64,000 nt of DNA. Origin: an uncultured Chitinophagales bacterium. Its GTDB lineage: Bacteria; Bacteroidota; Bacteroidia; Chitinophagales; JAHDHT01. Location: assembly GCA_938023075.1 (NCBI GenBank), contig CALHDG010000012.1:1-64000 (forward strand), in the 5' to 3' direction. Numbering within the stretch: position 1 is the stretch's first letter; the number at the start of each line of letters is the position of its first letter. The translations under genes were made by a program, and so were the position numbers. The notes under the pieces are model-generated. The model searched no databases. It was not told the origin of the DNA and saw nothing but the letters and a program-made list of their open reading frames with translations. Shown piece by piece: positions 10,301 to 18,262 of the stretch.

Positions 10301-11559
10301 GCTGTCTCATTTATATCAAAAGGACCAGTACCGCCAGAAATTGTTACAGTTACCGTATAATTAGCACCATCTGCATCACATTCAGCTGAAATGTCTGCTA
10401 CAAAATCACAGGCAGGATCACAAACAGTTTGTTCGCATAAAGAAGTTAAAACAAGGGGATCTGCATAACAAACAGCAGTACTATTACCAAATATGGCATT
10501 TGCCGTTTGATTCATTACCTGAGCTTGTTCTTGTGTAAACATGACTAAACAGTTGTCAGAAGTGTAGTCCATAAAATTATGATAGTAGTCATTACTATTA
10601 CAAGACATTGGCAAATCGGCACACGTTGTTGTGCCTGGAGCAACCGTTGGACAAGGGAACAAACCTCCATTATTGTCAGCTTGGTTTGGTGTATCGCTAA
10701 TTTGGTCGCTACCGGCACAAGCACCTCCATCATCACCCCATATATGAAATAAGCCTAAGTAGTGACCAACCTCGTGAGCTAATGTAGCTCCACCGCCAAA
10801 CAAACCACTTGTATTTAAGGGGCCTCCTGATATACATCCACCACCATCAGCTCCAAAAACTGATCCTAAAACAGTTACACCGTCACCATTTCCTATTCCA
10901 GGAATACCATCGGCTACACCTAACAAGCCAGAACCATCATCTGCTACAATAAAAACATTTAATATGCCAGAGTAGTAAGGAGGGGTTCCGCCTGCGGCAC
11001 AAAAATTTCGACCACCGCAAAAAGAACCAATTGTAATGGCGGGATCGCAAGCAGCATCTAAACCTTGATTAGATGATGCAACTCTCGGTTCGGCTAAACA
11101 AAAATTGATGCAGGTACCTGTTGAGATATCAGCTAATGGATAACCAGCCGGACAAGCAGCATTCAAATCTTGAACTAATTGTGTTTGAGTATTGTCGCCG
11201 AATGCCGCATTTAATGCGTCAATAGCTTCTTGCACTTCACCAGTTAAGCATTCAGGATCGGAGCAGCTAAAGGAAGCATCAAAGTGAAATGCTAAAGGAA
11301 TGGTAATTGGTGTTGCACAAGGATCCAAAGATCTATGCAACCCAGTTTCTAAGTTACTTTGATGTTGATTGTATATCGCCGCATAAGCAGGATCATTGGC
11401 AATTCTTTGCATCACACCCGGCATTGTACCACATTGTTCTGTGCCTAATGCATCGGTTGCATTATTTACTGCCTGCACTGCTTGAGCCATACTTGTGTAC
11501 CCAAAAGTGACCGCAACAAATAAAGAAAATAAAAATTTCAAGTTAAAATTATTTTTCAT
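7303..11559 (-). CDS. secreted M43-type zinc metalloprotease with PA domain, tandem repeats and IPTL-CTERM-like tail
   Basis: A 1418-residue exported protein. Signal peptide at 1-25 (ends SMAQ). The catalytic domain contains HEVGHYLGLFH at 262-272, the extended HExxHxxGxxH zinc motif of pappalysin-like M43 proteases, with a Met-turn near M330 (FMDY). A protease-associated (PA) domain spans about 690-800 (SGNIAIIDRGTCTF, KAENAQACGA). Four tandem modules of ~110 residues follow at about 835-1285 (ISTTDP..ICVDDG, LDGAGPGTCLIWW, FAPAVGDDAAA). Then comes a carboxypeptidase-regulatory/SD-repeat-like module (GIEVTIYDATGAVV, DASGNYALMGL). The C-terminus IPTLSQWGLISLALLLMI followed by a basic tail matches the IPTL-CTERM anchor, not a T9SS tail. 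Likely role: extracellular or surface proteolysis (inference). Confidence 0.9.
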   Translation of the reverse strand: MKNNFNLKFLFSLFVAVTFGYTSMAQAVQAVNNATDALGTEQCGTMPGVMQRIANDPAYAAIYNQHQSNLETGLHRSLDPCATPITIPLAFHFDASFSCSDPECLTGEVQEAIDALNAAFGDNTQTQLVQDLNAACPAGYPLADISTGTCINFCLAEPRVASSNQGLDAACDPAITIGSFCGGRNFCAAGGTPPYYSGILNVFIVADDGSGLLGVADGIPGIGNGDGVTVLGSVFGADGGGCISGGPLNTSGLFGGGATLAHEVGHYLGLFHIWGDDGGACAGSDQISDTPNQADNNGGLFPCPTVAPGTTTCADLPMSCNSNDYYHNFMDYTSDNCLVMFTQEQAQVMNQTANAIFGNSTAVCYADPLVLTSLCEQTVCDPACDFVADISAECDADGANYTVTVTISGGTGPFDINETADNDPLTVETVLATALTAGTYMYSFPAGTNSNIVVVDNGIAGCFDGQFLFNPCAMCDFTVEFDYDNVTCNDFGGTLLPTVPIIVTPSEPGVSVVWIDQDGNTTFDADDIEITNGGNIGFPTTDLTFIVYDSGAEDCFATFTVESGNFSCEGVAEGGTPLRVCTFEADADLVDYTCNGDGTATVSIKVDKIAGNLTVVSGGATQVSAMADSAEYVVTVPVGASCASTTVTFADDGSDVSMDSGVSITAPSNIANMITSVGYNDNAAWGIDIATVIPPVCGTLAAPDDGTDPATDFCEPAPPATPTAAQCAALSGNIAIIDRGTCTFTTKAENAQACGATAVVICNNDAAAPDALLTMAGTSIGPVTIPTIFLSYNQCQQIYANLTNGPVDMCIGAPMDVPCERTVNIDACALVCDEPGCTAAPSTISTTDLPRICVDGIPDPIDVTIDVDGEGTSVWVVTDPTGFVFDTYPGSPFDFDNAGPGICLIWLVNSDDPNIDFVFGDDINTVVANTPCTFVSNSIAVDRIEVTSATISTTDPLSICVDDGTDEPIDVNIDNAGMGVNGAWVITDATTGTILALPAAPPFILDGAGVGSCSIWWVNYDDPNFTPAVGDDAAAIVAAATCAVLSNPITIARENCDTPCSITMGSTISTTDPTRICVDGIGDPINVSVDVDAGGTGIWVITDAAATILALPPGPPFDLDGAGPGTCLIWYANTEDGTFAPAIGDDAAAAVAASDCTELSNPITVDRIEVIGAAISSPAGDPITICTTDGIDEPIDVTIDDAGAGANGAWVITDSNGIILALPAGPPFTLDGAGPGTCLIWWVNFDDPNFAPAVGDDAGALVAAATCAALSNPITVNRDDDCGPCEDSIAGSVSAEDTGCSAAGIEVTIYDATGAVVGTATTDASGNYALMGLYPCGSYTAELTANVPDCYINSGGIVGPASFVVDGDGTADGFNFIENPQIPTLSQWGLISLALLLMIIGSLKMTATRIALQQYKVK
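7715..9050 (-). repeat. four tandem ~330-bp coding repeats in the metalloprotease
   Basis: The units encode, from the C-terminal side, segments near 7730-8050, 8055-8380, 8390-8720 and 8725-9045. The last three protein modules share GAWVITD, LALPxGPPF, LDGAGPGTCLIWW, PAVGDDA and LSNPITV nearly verbatim. The first module is clearly diverged (TYPGSPFDFDNAGPGICLIW). The gradient suggests expansion or gene conversion of the C-terminal units. Confidence 0.8.
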
Positions 11560-11927
11560 AACACTTATAATGTAAAATTTATATTATAGTTGGTGAAATT
11601 AACGAAATAACTCATAAGTACAAAATATGGGTTAATCCTGTACAGCGAATTCGCTAAAACTGTCATCTATCGACCTTAATATCTATACCTTGTTAATGTT
11701 TAGTAGGTTTTTTTGACTAACAATTGCTGCCTGATGTGCGTAAAATGCTCTAAATACTGCTGTCTTACTTATTTTACTTCACGCAATACAAGCAATTGTT
11801 TTAACTGTTTAATGAGGATTATTTGGATTCGGAACTCAAAAAAACATGACCGTTTACATGCAAACGCTTACTTTAAAAAGCTCTTTTTAAAATATTTGTA
11901 CCTTTATTGAGTTTATATTTTTGAAAT
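11560..11927. other. divergent intergenic region between metalloprotease and PorE-like gene
   Basis: 368 bp serve as the upstream region of both divergent genes. The motif TACCTTTA at 11899-11906 resembles a Bacteroidota -7 box (TAnnTTTG, last base off) for the plus-strand gene starting at 11928, but I see no convincing -33 partner. No hairpin or dispersed element was recognised. Confidence 0.35.
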
Positions 11928-13994
11928 ATGAAAGGTATTTTTTATTGCACATTTTTTGTTTTGTTGCTGCTGTTAACCAGTTGTCGTTCTTGGTTTGAAT
12001 TTATGAATGGACAAATGGCTTATGAAAGTAAGCAATATGCTTTAGCAGCCGATTTGTTGCCAAAAGAATATGAACAAAACACCAACCCTTTGGAAAGAGC
12101 GGAAATAGCATATCAAATAGGAGAATCGTATCGTTTATCAAACAAACCCGCCCAAGCGGCGGAGTGGTATTTAACCGCTTTGGATTATACACTCAATCCG
12201 GTAGTGGCTTACAAATATGGTTTAATGCTAAAAAAAACGGAGCAGTACGAAGAAGCAATTGAGGTATTTGCAAGATATGGAAAAGAAAATCCGTTAGATA
12301 GAAGCCGGGCGACGCGACAAATGAATAGTTGCCAAAGGGCTTTTGAATGGAAGAATAATCCGGCAGCTTATGAAATTGAAAGTTTGGATAGTATTAATTC
12401 TGCCTATTCTGATTATGCACCGGCTTTATTAAACAATGAATATTTAGTGTTTTCTTCAGCAAGAAAATCTGCAGAAAGTGAAGAGAGTTATGGTTGGACG
12501 GGTGAAGGCTATTCTAACCTGTATACTGCTAAAATTAAAGATGCCAGAAACCGGTTTGAAACACCAACCAAATTTGAGGAGACGGTCAATACTGAATTTA
12601 ACGAAGGCACGGTATGTTTTACAAAAGATTACCGTACCATGTATTTTACCCGCTGTGTAGAAGAGGCTTATGCTGAAAATTTTTGTCAAATTTATTTTTC
12701 TGAAAGAGCAGGCAGCCAATGGTTAGAAGCTGAAAAGTTGCTGTTGTTTGAAGATTCGGTGAATGTTGGTCAGCCTTGTCTTTCTCCAGATGATCAGTTT
12801 TTATTTTTTTCTTCAGATGCTTTAGAAGGTTATGGAGAAAAAGATATTTATGTGTGTAAATGGCAAGATGAACAATGGTCTTTTCCGGTAAACGTAGGTC
12901 CGGAAATTAATACGGAAGGTTATGAAGGCTTTCCTTATATACATTCAAACGGTATGTTATATTTTGCTTCTAATGGACATAATGGCATGGGGGGCTTAGA
13001 TGTATTTTCTGCTGAACCTCAAGATAGCTTGGCTTACCGGTTTAGCAATGTGAAAAACTTGCAATACCCTATTAACTCTGGCGCAGATGATTTTGGGTTG
13101 ATTTTTAACCCTCGAAAAAAAGGGAATAAGAAAAGTGGTCAACTAGCTTCGGGTTATGTTTGTTCTTCAAGAAAAGGCGGCTATGGAAGTGACGACATTT
13201 ATGCTTTTACTCAATTTAAAGAGAAAGAAAAACCAGTAGCGGTTATTGATAAAGAAAAAGAACCAGACAATTCAAAACCAAAAACGCCACCAAAACCTAC
13301 AATTACTTATGTGTTGGAAGGAACGGTTTTGGTAAAAACCTATAAAGATAAAAATGACCCGACTTCGGTGACTAACAAAACCGTGCCGGTTAAAGATGCC
13401 GCTGTTGAAATTAATCAATTAAATAATATCCAAAGCAATAATTTGTCGAAGCGAATGGTAAGTAATTACATAGGGCAGTTTGGTGCAAGTTTAAACCCTG
13501 ACTCAGATTATAGAATTTCCGGTGCTATTCCGGGTTATTTTAATAAGTCGGTTAGTATTAGTACACGCAATAAAAAACCAAATGCTGGTGATAGTGTCAT
13601 TATTCCAGTAGAGTTGGTATTAGAAAAAATATTTGCCAATAAAGAAGTAACCATTAATGATATTTATTATGATTTAGACAAATGGGATATTAGAACAGAT
13701 GCTGCTTTAATTTTAGATGGATTGGCAGAGTTGCTTTACGAAAATCCCACAATTAACATTGAAATTGGTGCGCATACCGATAGCCGTGGAACGGATAGTT
13801 ATAATTTAGATTTATCGGCTAAACGAGCGGTATCGGTGGTTGATTATCTGAGTTCAAAAGGTATTGATCGTACGCGTTTAACTTCAAAAGGTTATGGAGA
13901 GACCCAATTGGTGAACGGTTGCGTTAATGATGTAACTTGTAGTGATGAAGAGCATCAGCAAAACCGCCGGACTACCTTTAGAGTATTGGAATAA
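11928..13994 (+). CDS. PorE-like lipoprotein: TPR, PD40 propeller, regulatory-like fold and OmpA domain
   Basis: 688 residues with a lipoprotein signal (FVLLLLLTSC, lipidated Cys19). Order of domains: TPR-like helices ~25-130 (AEIAYQIGESYRLSNKPAQA); a PD40/WD40-like propeller ~150-400 (LVFSSARKS, QPCLSPDDQFLFFSSD, YIHSNGMLYFASNGH); a carboxypeptidase-regulatory-like beta domain ~430-550; and a C-terminal OmpA peptidoglycan-binding domain (IEIGAHTDSRGTDSYNLDLS, LSAKRAVSVVDYL). This exact order is that of PorE, which anchors the type IX secretion system to peptidoglycan; related PD40-OmpA proteins of other function also occur in Bacteroidota. Located in the periplasm, tethered to the outer membrane. 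A T9SS substrate is encoded at 34017-35276, so the system is expected in this genome. Single-gene unit, divergent from the metalloprotease. Confidence 0.85.
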   Translation: MKGIFYCTFFVLLLLLTSCRSWFEFMNGQMAYESKQYALAADLLPKEYEQNTNPLERAEIAYQIGESYRLSNKPAQAAEWYLTALDYTLNPVVAYKYGLMLKKTEQYEEAIEVFARYGKENPLDRSRATRQMNSCQRAFEWKNNPAAYEIESLDSINSAYSDYAPALLNNEYLVFSSARKSAESEESYGWTGEGYSNLYTAKIKDARNRFETPTKFEETVNTEFNEGTVCFTKDYRTMYFTRCVEEAYAENFCQIYFSERAGSQWLEAEKLLLFEDSVNVGQPCLSPDDQFLFFSSDALEGYGEKDIYVCKWQDEQWSFPVNVGPEINTEGYEGFPYIHSNGMLYFASNGHNGMGGLDVFSAEPQDSLAYRFSNVKNLQYPINSGADDFGLIFNPRKKGNKKSGQLASGYVCSSRKGGYGSDDIYAFTQFKEKEKPVAVIDKEKEPDNSKPKTPPKPTITYVLEGTVLVKTYKDKNDPTSVTNKTVPVKDAAVEINQLNNIQSNNLSKRMVSNYIGQFGASLNPDSDYRISGAIPGYFNKSVSISTRNKKPNAGDSVIIPVELVLEKIFANKEVTINDIYYDLDKWDIRTDAALILDGLAELLYENPTINIEIGAHTDSRGTDSYNLDLSAKRAVSVVDYLSSKGIDRTRLTSKGYGETQLVNGCVNDVTCSDEEHQQNRRTTFRVLE

Positions 13995-14204
13995 TTGATT
14001 TGTTTAAAGCACAGGATTTTTCAGATTTAGAAAATATAGAACCCTGTACAAAACGCCTTTTACAATTTAAATTGAAACTTATCAATAAACCTCAATTTAA
14101 AAAATTGCTTAGTTTTAGAGGCATTTAAAAGTGTTTCATAAGTTTAAATATTTGTCAAAAGCCATATATTGAAGTATCTTCACCAAAGGATAGATAAAAA
14201 ATAA
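13995..14204 (+). other. intergenic with a 42-codon coding-like remnant
   Basis: Directly after the PorE-like stop, an open frame lacking an ATG runs from 13994 to a TAA at 14126-14128. It reads IDLFKAQDFSDLENIEPCTK.. and ends KKLLSFRGI. Its composition is protein-like, but it has no start codon and I recognise no family. It may be the tail of a lost gene or chance. Confidence 0.25.
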
Positions 14205-14345
14205 GTTTACATTCTGACTTTGCAATTTTCCGATATATTTTGTTGAAAAGCTTCGTCTTAACAAAACTAAGATTGTGTTTTTCGCCTCGCCTATCAAAAA
14301 ATTGCTTTATCATAATTGGTAAATTTATTTTCTCAACATTCCTAA
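14205..14345 (+). repeat. family B palindromic element, copy B1
   Basis: Contains TTTGCAATTTTCCGATATA, GTTGAAAAGC, GTTTTTCGCCTCG and CAAAAAATTGCTTTATC, ending near TTTATTTTCTCAACATTCCT. The left and right arms are imperfect inverted repeats of each other. Close relatives are at 45728-45868 and 62362-62512, and a partial copy at 61640-61706. It lies about 140 bp upstream of the histidine kinase. Confidence 0.7.
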
Positions 14346-14485
14346 GCTTTTATCTTTTGTAACAAGTTAATTTAGCAAATGCTTGGCAAATTAATTTTGT
14401 TTTATTAAAGTGGAGGAGAGAATAAAAATGAAATTATTCATAAACTGAATATTTAATTATATTATTGAAGGATATAAATTATTAA

Positions 14486-16549
14486 ATGAAAGCTAATCCG
14501 ATACTTTGTTTCTTGCTTTGCAATCTTTTGGCTTCTTCTTCTATGTTTACAAATACATACGCTCAATTTAGTACACCGGCTGATGCATTATATCATCAAT
14601 TTAATAACCGGATTGATAGCGCAACTAAATTTTTTAAGGAGTACAAATACAATCTTGCTGATAGCCTTATCCAATTAAATATTGAAAATGAGCACTTAAC
14701 TCAATATCCTAAAATTAATGCAGAATCCATATACTTAAAAGGCAATATACTTATTAAGGAAAACAAATTAACAGAGGCAAAAAATTTGTTTAGCCAGTTA
14801 TTAAATACGGCTAAGAATAAAAATGATACTATAGTATTTAAAAAGGTACTATTAAAATTTGGTGAAACCCATTCGAGAATGAATAAGTTAAATGAAGCTG
14901 AATCTATATTCTTAAAAGCAGAAAAGGTATTTACTGAATATAAAGACAACTATGGTTTAGCCCAGTGTTACCGACATTTGAGTATAATAAAAAGTAAGAA
15001 AAAAAATTATGTGAAGTCAATTGATTTTTTGTATAAATCTCTTATTTTTATAGATAAGATTGAAGATGATTTTCTGTTAATCACTACCACAATCAATTTG
15101 GGTATTGTTTATTTAGAAATCAAAAACTATGATAAAGCAACCGAAAATTTAACTAAAGGTTTAGAGCTGGCAAAAAAACATCACGATCATCTTAATATTA
15201 TTTTTTCTGAATACAAGCTAGGCATCATTTTATATGATAGGGGTTTAATGAATCAAGCTATCAACAAAGCCAATCAAATAATTAAATTTACGAAAGAAAA
15301 CAATCTTGAAAAGTATAATTTTCGTCCATACTTAATTATGGCTGGAGCATATTTAGAATTGTGTCAATTAGATAAAGCTAAATATTATTGCTCATTAATA
15401 TTAAATACCGATGCTTTACCAATTTACACCTACACCAAAGCACAAGTAATTGCCTGTAGAATTGCCTTTGAAGAAGCTTTATATGAACAAGTAATAAACG
15501 ATTGTTCTGAAATTATTGAAAGTGACTTGAATATTTTAGATGAAAAGCTTTTTGAGGTTATGTATAATGCTCACCTGAATTTAAAAAACTATAAAGAAGC
15601 AATTTTATACGGCGACCTGTTTAGAAAAGCTTCAACACAAACGCAGGCAAATAATTTTAATACCTATTTAACCAAACAAGAAATTAACATTGCCAAAGAA
15701 AGAGTGAGTACCGAAAAATTGTTGAATCAGAAAAACTGGTTGCTGGTTTCGCTAAGTATTATTGGTGTTTTGCTATTGTTAACAACTACTTTATTTATAA
15801 TGGCAAATCAGTCGAAAAAAAAATATAATGCAGAATTAAAGGAACAAGTAAAACAAAGAACGCAGGAACTAAAACAATCTAATTTAGATTTGGCACGTTT
15901 TGCACATATTGCTTCACACGATATTAAAGCACCCATTTTAACAATTAAAGCATTCTCCGAACTATTAGAAGCTGAAGCACAAAAATTGAACAATGAAAAT
16001 ATTAAAAAGTTTACTAAAATGATCAATTCCAGCAGTATTGAGGCATCAAAATTAGTAGAGGACACCTTAGAATTTTCAAAGCTCAATTACAAACATACTA
16101 ATGTTGTTAAAATCAATCTAAAACACTTAATAAGTAAAATAGAAACAATAATAGATGAATATATAAAAATAAATAATGCACAAATCAATATTCCACCTGA
16201 CTTGCCAACAATAACAGCCAATGAAACGCTACTGGGCAAAGTGCTAAAGAACATTATAGAAAACGGTATTAAATACAACAAAAATGTTACACCTACTATA
16301 TATATTAATGTTTTAGAGCATTCAAGTGAACATGAAATTATTATATCTGATAATGGAATTGGCATCAACAAAAAGCACCATAAAAGTATTTTTAATATTT
16401 TTTATCGCCTTCACCCCAAAAATGAATTTGAAGGTACTGGCGTAGGTTTGGCTATTTGTAAAAGAATTATTAAAAGTATGAATGGCAAAATTTGGGTAAT
16501 GAGCGAGGTTGGCAAGGGGTCTGCCTTTCATATACTTTTGCCTAAGTAA
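14486..16549 (+). CDS. TPR-containing sensor histidine kinase (orphan)
   Basis: 687 residues: signal peptide (LLASSSMFTNTYAQ), about 380 residues of TPR repeats predicted to lie in the periplasm (AQCYRHLSIIKSKKKNYVKS, TTTINLGIVYLEIKNYDKAT), a single membrane span ~416-436 (LLVSLSIIGVLLLLTTTLFI), a coiled coil, then HisKA with the phospho-acceptor H478 in ASHDIKAPI. The HATPase domain has N-box IIENGIKYNK, G1 ISDNGIGI and G2 FEGTGVGLAICKRI. No response regulator is adjacent, so its partner is elsewhere. The protein ends in FHILLPK, the normal end of such kinases. The stop codon TAA is the first three bases of a family D repeat half-element at 16547. Confidence 0.9.
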   Translation: MKANPILCFLLCNLLASSSMFTNTYAQFSTPADALYHQFNNRIDSATKFFKEYKYNLADSLIQLNIENEHLTQYPKINAESIYLKGNILIKENKLTEAKNLFSQLLNTAKNKNDTIVFKKVLLKFGETHSRMNKLNEAESIFLKAEKVFTEYKDNYGLAQCYRHLSIIKSKKKNYVKSIDFLYKSLIFIDKIEDDFLLITTTINLGIVYLEIKNYDKATENLTKGLELAKKHHDHLNIIFSEYKLGIILYDRGLMNQAINKANQIIKFTKENNLEKYNFRPYLIMAGAYLELCQLDKAKYYCSLILNTDALPIYTYTKAQVIACRIAFEEALYEQVINDCSEIIESDLNILDEKLFEVMYNAHLNLKNYKEAILYGDLFRKASTQTQANNFNTYLTKQEINIAKERVSTEKLLNQKNWLLVSLSIIGVLLLLTTTLFIMANQSKKKYNAELKEQVKQRTQELKQSNLDLARFAHIASHDIKAPILTIKAFSELLEAEAQKLNNENIKKFTKMINSSSIEASKLVEDTLEFSKLNYKHTNVVKINLKHLISKIETIIDEYIKINNAQINIPPDLPTITANETLLGKVLKNIIENGIKYNKNVTPTIYINVLEHSSEHEIIISDNGIGINKKHHKSIFNIFYRLHPKNEFEGTGVGLAICKRIIKSMNGKIWVMSEVGKGSAFHILLPK

Positions 16550-16600
16550 CTTAAGTTTCGGTAGTAAAATAATTGCTGTTCCAATGCAACCTGTTCCAGC
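16547..16600 (+). repeat. half of a family D terminal-inverted-repeat element
   Basis: TAACTTAAGTTTCGGTAGTA (16547-16566) is identical, 20 of 20, to both terminal repeats of the complete family D element at 27451-27677. The following AAATAATTGCTGTTCCAATG continues to match that element inward from its right end. The other half is missing. The first three bases form the kinase stop codon. Confidence 0.75.
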
Positions 16601-16683
16601 ATATCAATAACATTTACAAACTATTTGTATAAAATTATGTATTACACCAGTATCATTTTAAACAATATTGTTATTTTTAATGG

Positions 16684-17283
16684 GTGAAAAAGACTTGCCT
16701 TTTTATAGTATTATGTTTAGTGTTGCAATCGCTATTTGCAAATCAACTATCTACTTTCGTTAATCAGTTTAAAGCAAGCGGCTTTGTTAATGATTATGCT
16801 AATCTTTTAAGCGAAGACAAAGTTGAAGCATTAGAAGCAAAAATTGCGGGTATTAATGACTCGACCAGCATACAATTTGCCATATTAACCTTACAAAGTT
16901 TAGAAGATTATACAGCTAAAGAAGTGGCTGAAGAAGTTGCTAATTTTTGGGGCGTAGGGCAAAAAGAGTTAAACAATGGTATTTTAATATTAGCTTCCGT
17001 TAGAGAAAGAGCTATCCATATTGCCTTGGGTGAAGGAACCGATGATTACGTTACCAATGAGTACATTAAAACCCTGATTAAACAGGTAGTAAAACCAGCT
17101 TTTAAAAAAGGGAAGTATGCAAGAGGCATTAACGATGCTATTGAAAAAATATACATGCAATTAAGCGGTACAAATTTAGATAGCAGAGTAATTGAACAAA
17201 AACGAAATTATTATTGGTTGGCTGGTATTTTAGGTATATTAATAATAACCGCAATGTTGTTTTGGCTGATTAAAAGAAAATAA
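16684..17283 (+). CDS. TPM-domain (YgcG-type) protein, membrane anchored
   Basis: 199 residues with a signal peptide (CLFIVLCLVLQSLFANQ), a TPM domain ~35-160 (FVNDYANLLSEDKVEALEAK, QFAILTLQSLED, NGILILASVRERAIHIALGE) and a C-terminal membrane span (YWLAGILGILIITAMLFWLI) ending KRK. TPM domains occur in envelope proteins including a plant acid phosphatase and photosystem II assembly factor; biochemical activity in bacteria is mostly unknown. I use the GTG at 16684, because there is no in-frame ATG before the mature domain; an ATG at 16680 is in another frame. Probably a single-gene unit. Confidence 0.8.
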   Translation: MKKTCLFIVLCLVLQSLFANQLSTFVNQFKASGFVNDYANLLSEDKVEALEAKIAGINDSTSIQFAILTLQSLEDYTAKEVAEEVANFWGVGQKELNNGILILASVRERAIHIALGEGTDDYVTNEYIKTLIKQVVKPAFKKGKYARGINDAIEKIYMQLSGTNLDSRVIEQKRNYYWLAGILGILIITAMLFWLIKRK

Positions 17284-17321
17284 ACTAAGGTCAACCCTAT
17301 TTTGAAAATTTAGATAAAGAG

Positions 17322-17580
17322 GTGATAAGTATATCTAAACAATAAAGTAGTTAACACTATTGCATTAATTTATTTTGAAGCGAAACCTTATAGCATTATA
17401 AAAACGGTGGTCCCGCTTTCCGCTCAAATGCTGCGCCAACGCTGCAAAATCCTGCGCTTCAGGCAGCATAACCACTGCAATCGGGGCTAGTTTGCAAACT
17501 TCGGTGCTTCGTACAAAGAAAAAAACAAAGACGCCCGAAAACAAGCAAGTATCAACCACTTTGATAAACTTACCAAAAAT
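17322..17580 (-). repeat. family A intergenic element, copy A3
   Basis: A near-complete copy. The left end has GATAAGTATATC and AGTAGTTAACACT; the right end on the other strand has GGTAAGTTTATC and GGTTGATACT, so the ends are partly inverted repeats. The core has TTGAAGCGAAACC, CCCGCTTTCCGCTCAAATGC, AACCACTGCAATCGGGGCTAG and GCTTCGTACAAAGAAAA. It fills most of the 358-bp gap between the convergent TPM and DUF2147 genes. Confidence 0.75.
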
Positions 17581-17641
17581 GTGTATCTTATTTTCGTTCT
17601 TCCTCTTCAATAAATGTATTATTGATTAAAATTATACAAGA

Positions 17642-18058
17642 TTAATACCTGCTCCAATAATGATTCCCTTTTATAAAGCCAAATTTCCATCTTATTTTAA
17701 GCCTATGTTGGTCTTCTAATATTAAAGTAGCTCCAAGTTTTTTATTTCTTTTTGGTAAATAAAGTGTACCACAGCAATATTCTGTTGATCCTTCTTTTTT
17801 GAAATTTTCCAATATCAATACCTTTTCTTGTTCTTGTATTTTTTTATTCAATTCTGTATCATCGGCACCAATTAACTGACCAACATACAATCCATTTTCT
17901 GCATAAACTAAAATAATCCCTCCGCTTATGGGATCTTTCCATTTTCCTTCTATACCATCTAAAGGTTGAGCGCTAGTCATCGTTAATCCCGTTAGTAGCA
18001 CCATAATTTGTATAGAGAGCGTATATTTTATACTAAAAAAATCTGACAAAAAATTCAT
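17642..18058 (-). CDS. DUF2147 family exported protein
   Basis: DUF2147 proteins are small exported beta-barrel-like (lipocalin-shaped) proteins of unknown function, found widely in Gram-negatives. Here GIEGKWKDPISGGIILVYAE and NGLYVGQLIGADDTEL are the family opening, and TLYLPKRNKKLGATLILED with LKIRWKFG the second half. The frame is open to 18106, but I choose the ATG at 18058 (MNFLSDFFSIKYTLSIQIMV), which gives a signal peptide ending near TSAQ and a mature protein of about 105 residues. Single gene, convergent with the TPM gene. Confidence 0.7.
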   Translation of the reverse strand: MNFLSDFFSIKYTLSIQIMVLLTGLTMTSAQPLDGIEGKWKDPISGGIILVYAENGLYVGQLIGADDTELNKKIQEQEKVLILENFKKEGSTEYCCGTLYLPKRNKKLGATLILEDQHRLKIRWKFGFIKGNHYWSRY

Positions 18059-18161
18059 TGAACAAAGAATTAGTGTGAAGTTAAATGAATAAAAACTATT
18101 ATGCAAAATAGAATAATGACATAGTATTTATTTGAGCAGATAGTACCGCATTGGTAGAAAT

Positions 18162-18221
18162 AAATTTGGGGCAGCTATACAAATAGCTGTTTTTTTCTAT
18201 ATGTTTTTATGCCCCAAATTT
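18162..18221. terminator. nested hairpin, probable terminator
   Basis: An outer 12-bp perfect stem AAATTTGGGGCA (18162-18173) / TGCCCCAAATTT (18210-18221) encloses an inner perfect stem CAGCTAT (18172-18178) / ATAGCTG (18183-18189) followed by seven T. The inner hairpin with its T-run reads as a plus-strand terminator. The outer stem lies 41 bases after the stop of the minus-strand phosphoesterase gene and is followed by ATTTC in that direction. The two stems overlap by two bases, so they may be alternatives. Confidence 0.6.
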
Positions 18222-18262
18222 TAAAGAGGGTGAAGATGACTCATACAATATGCACCATATGA

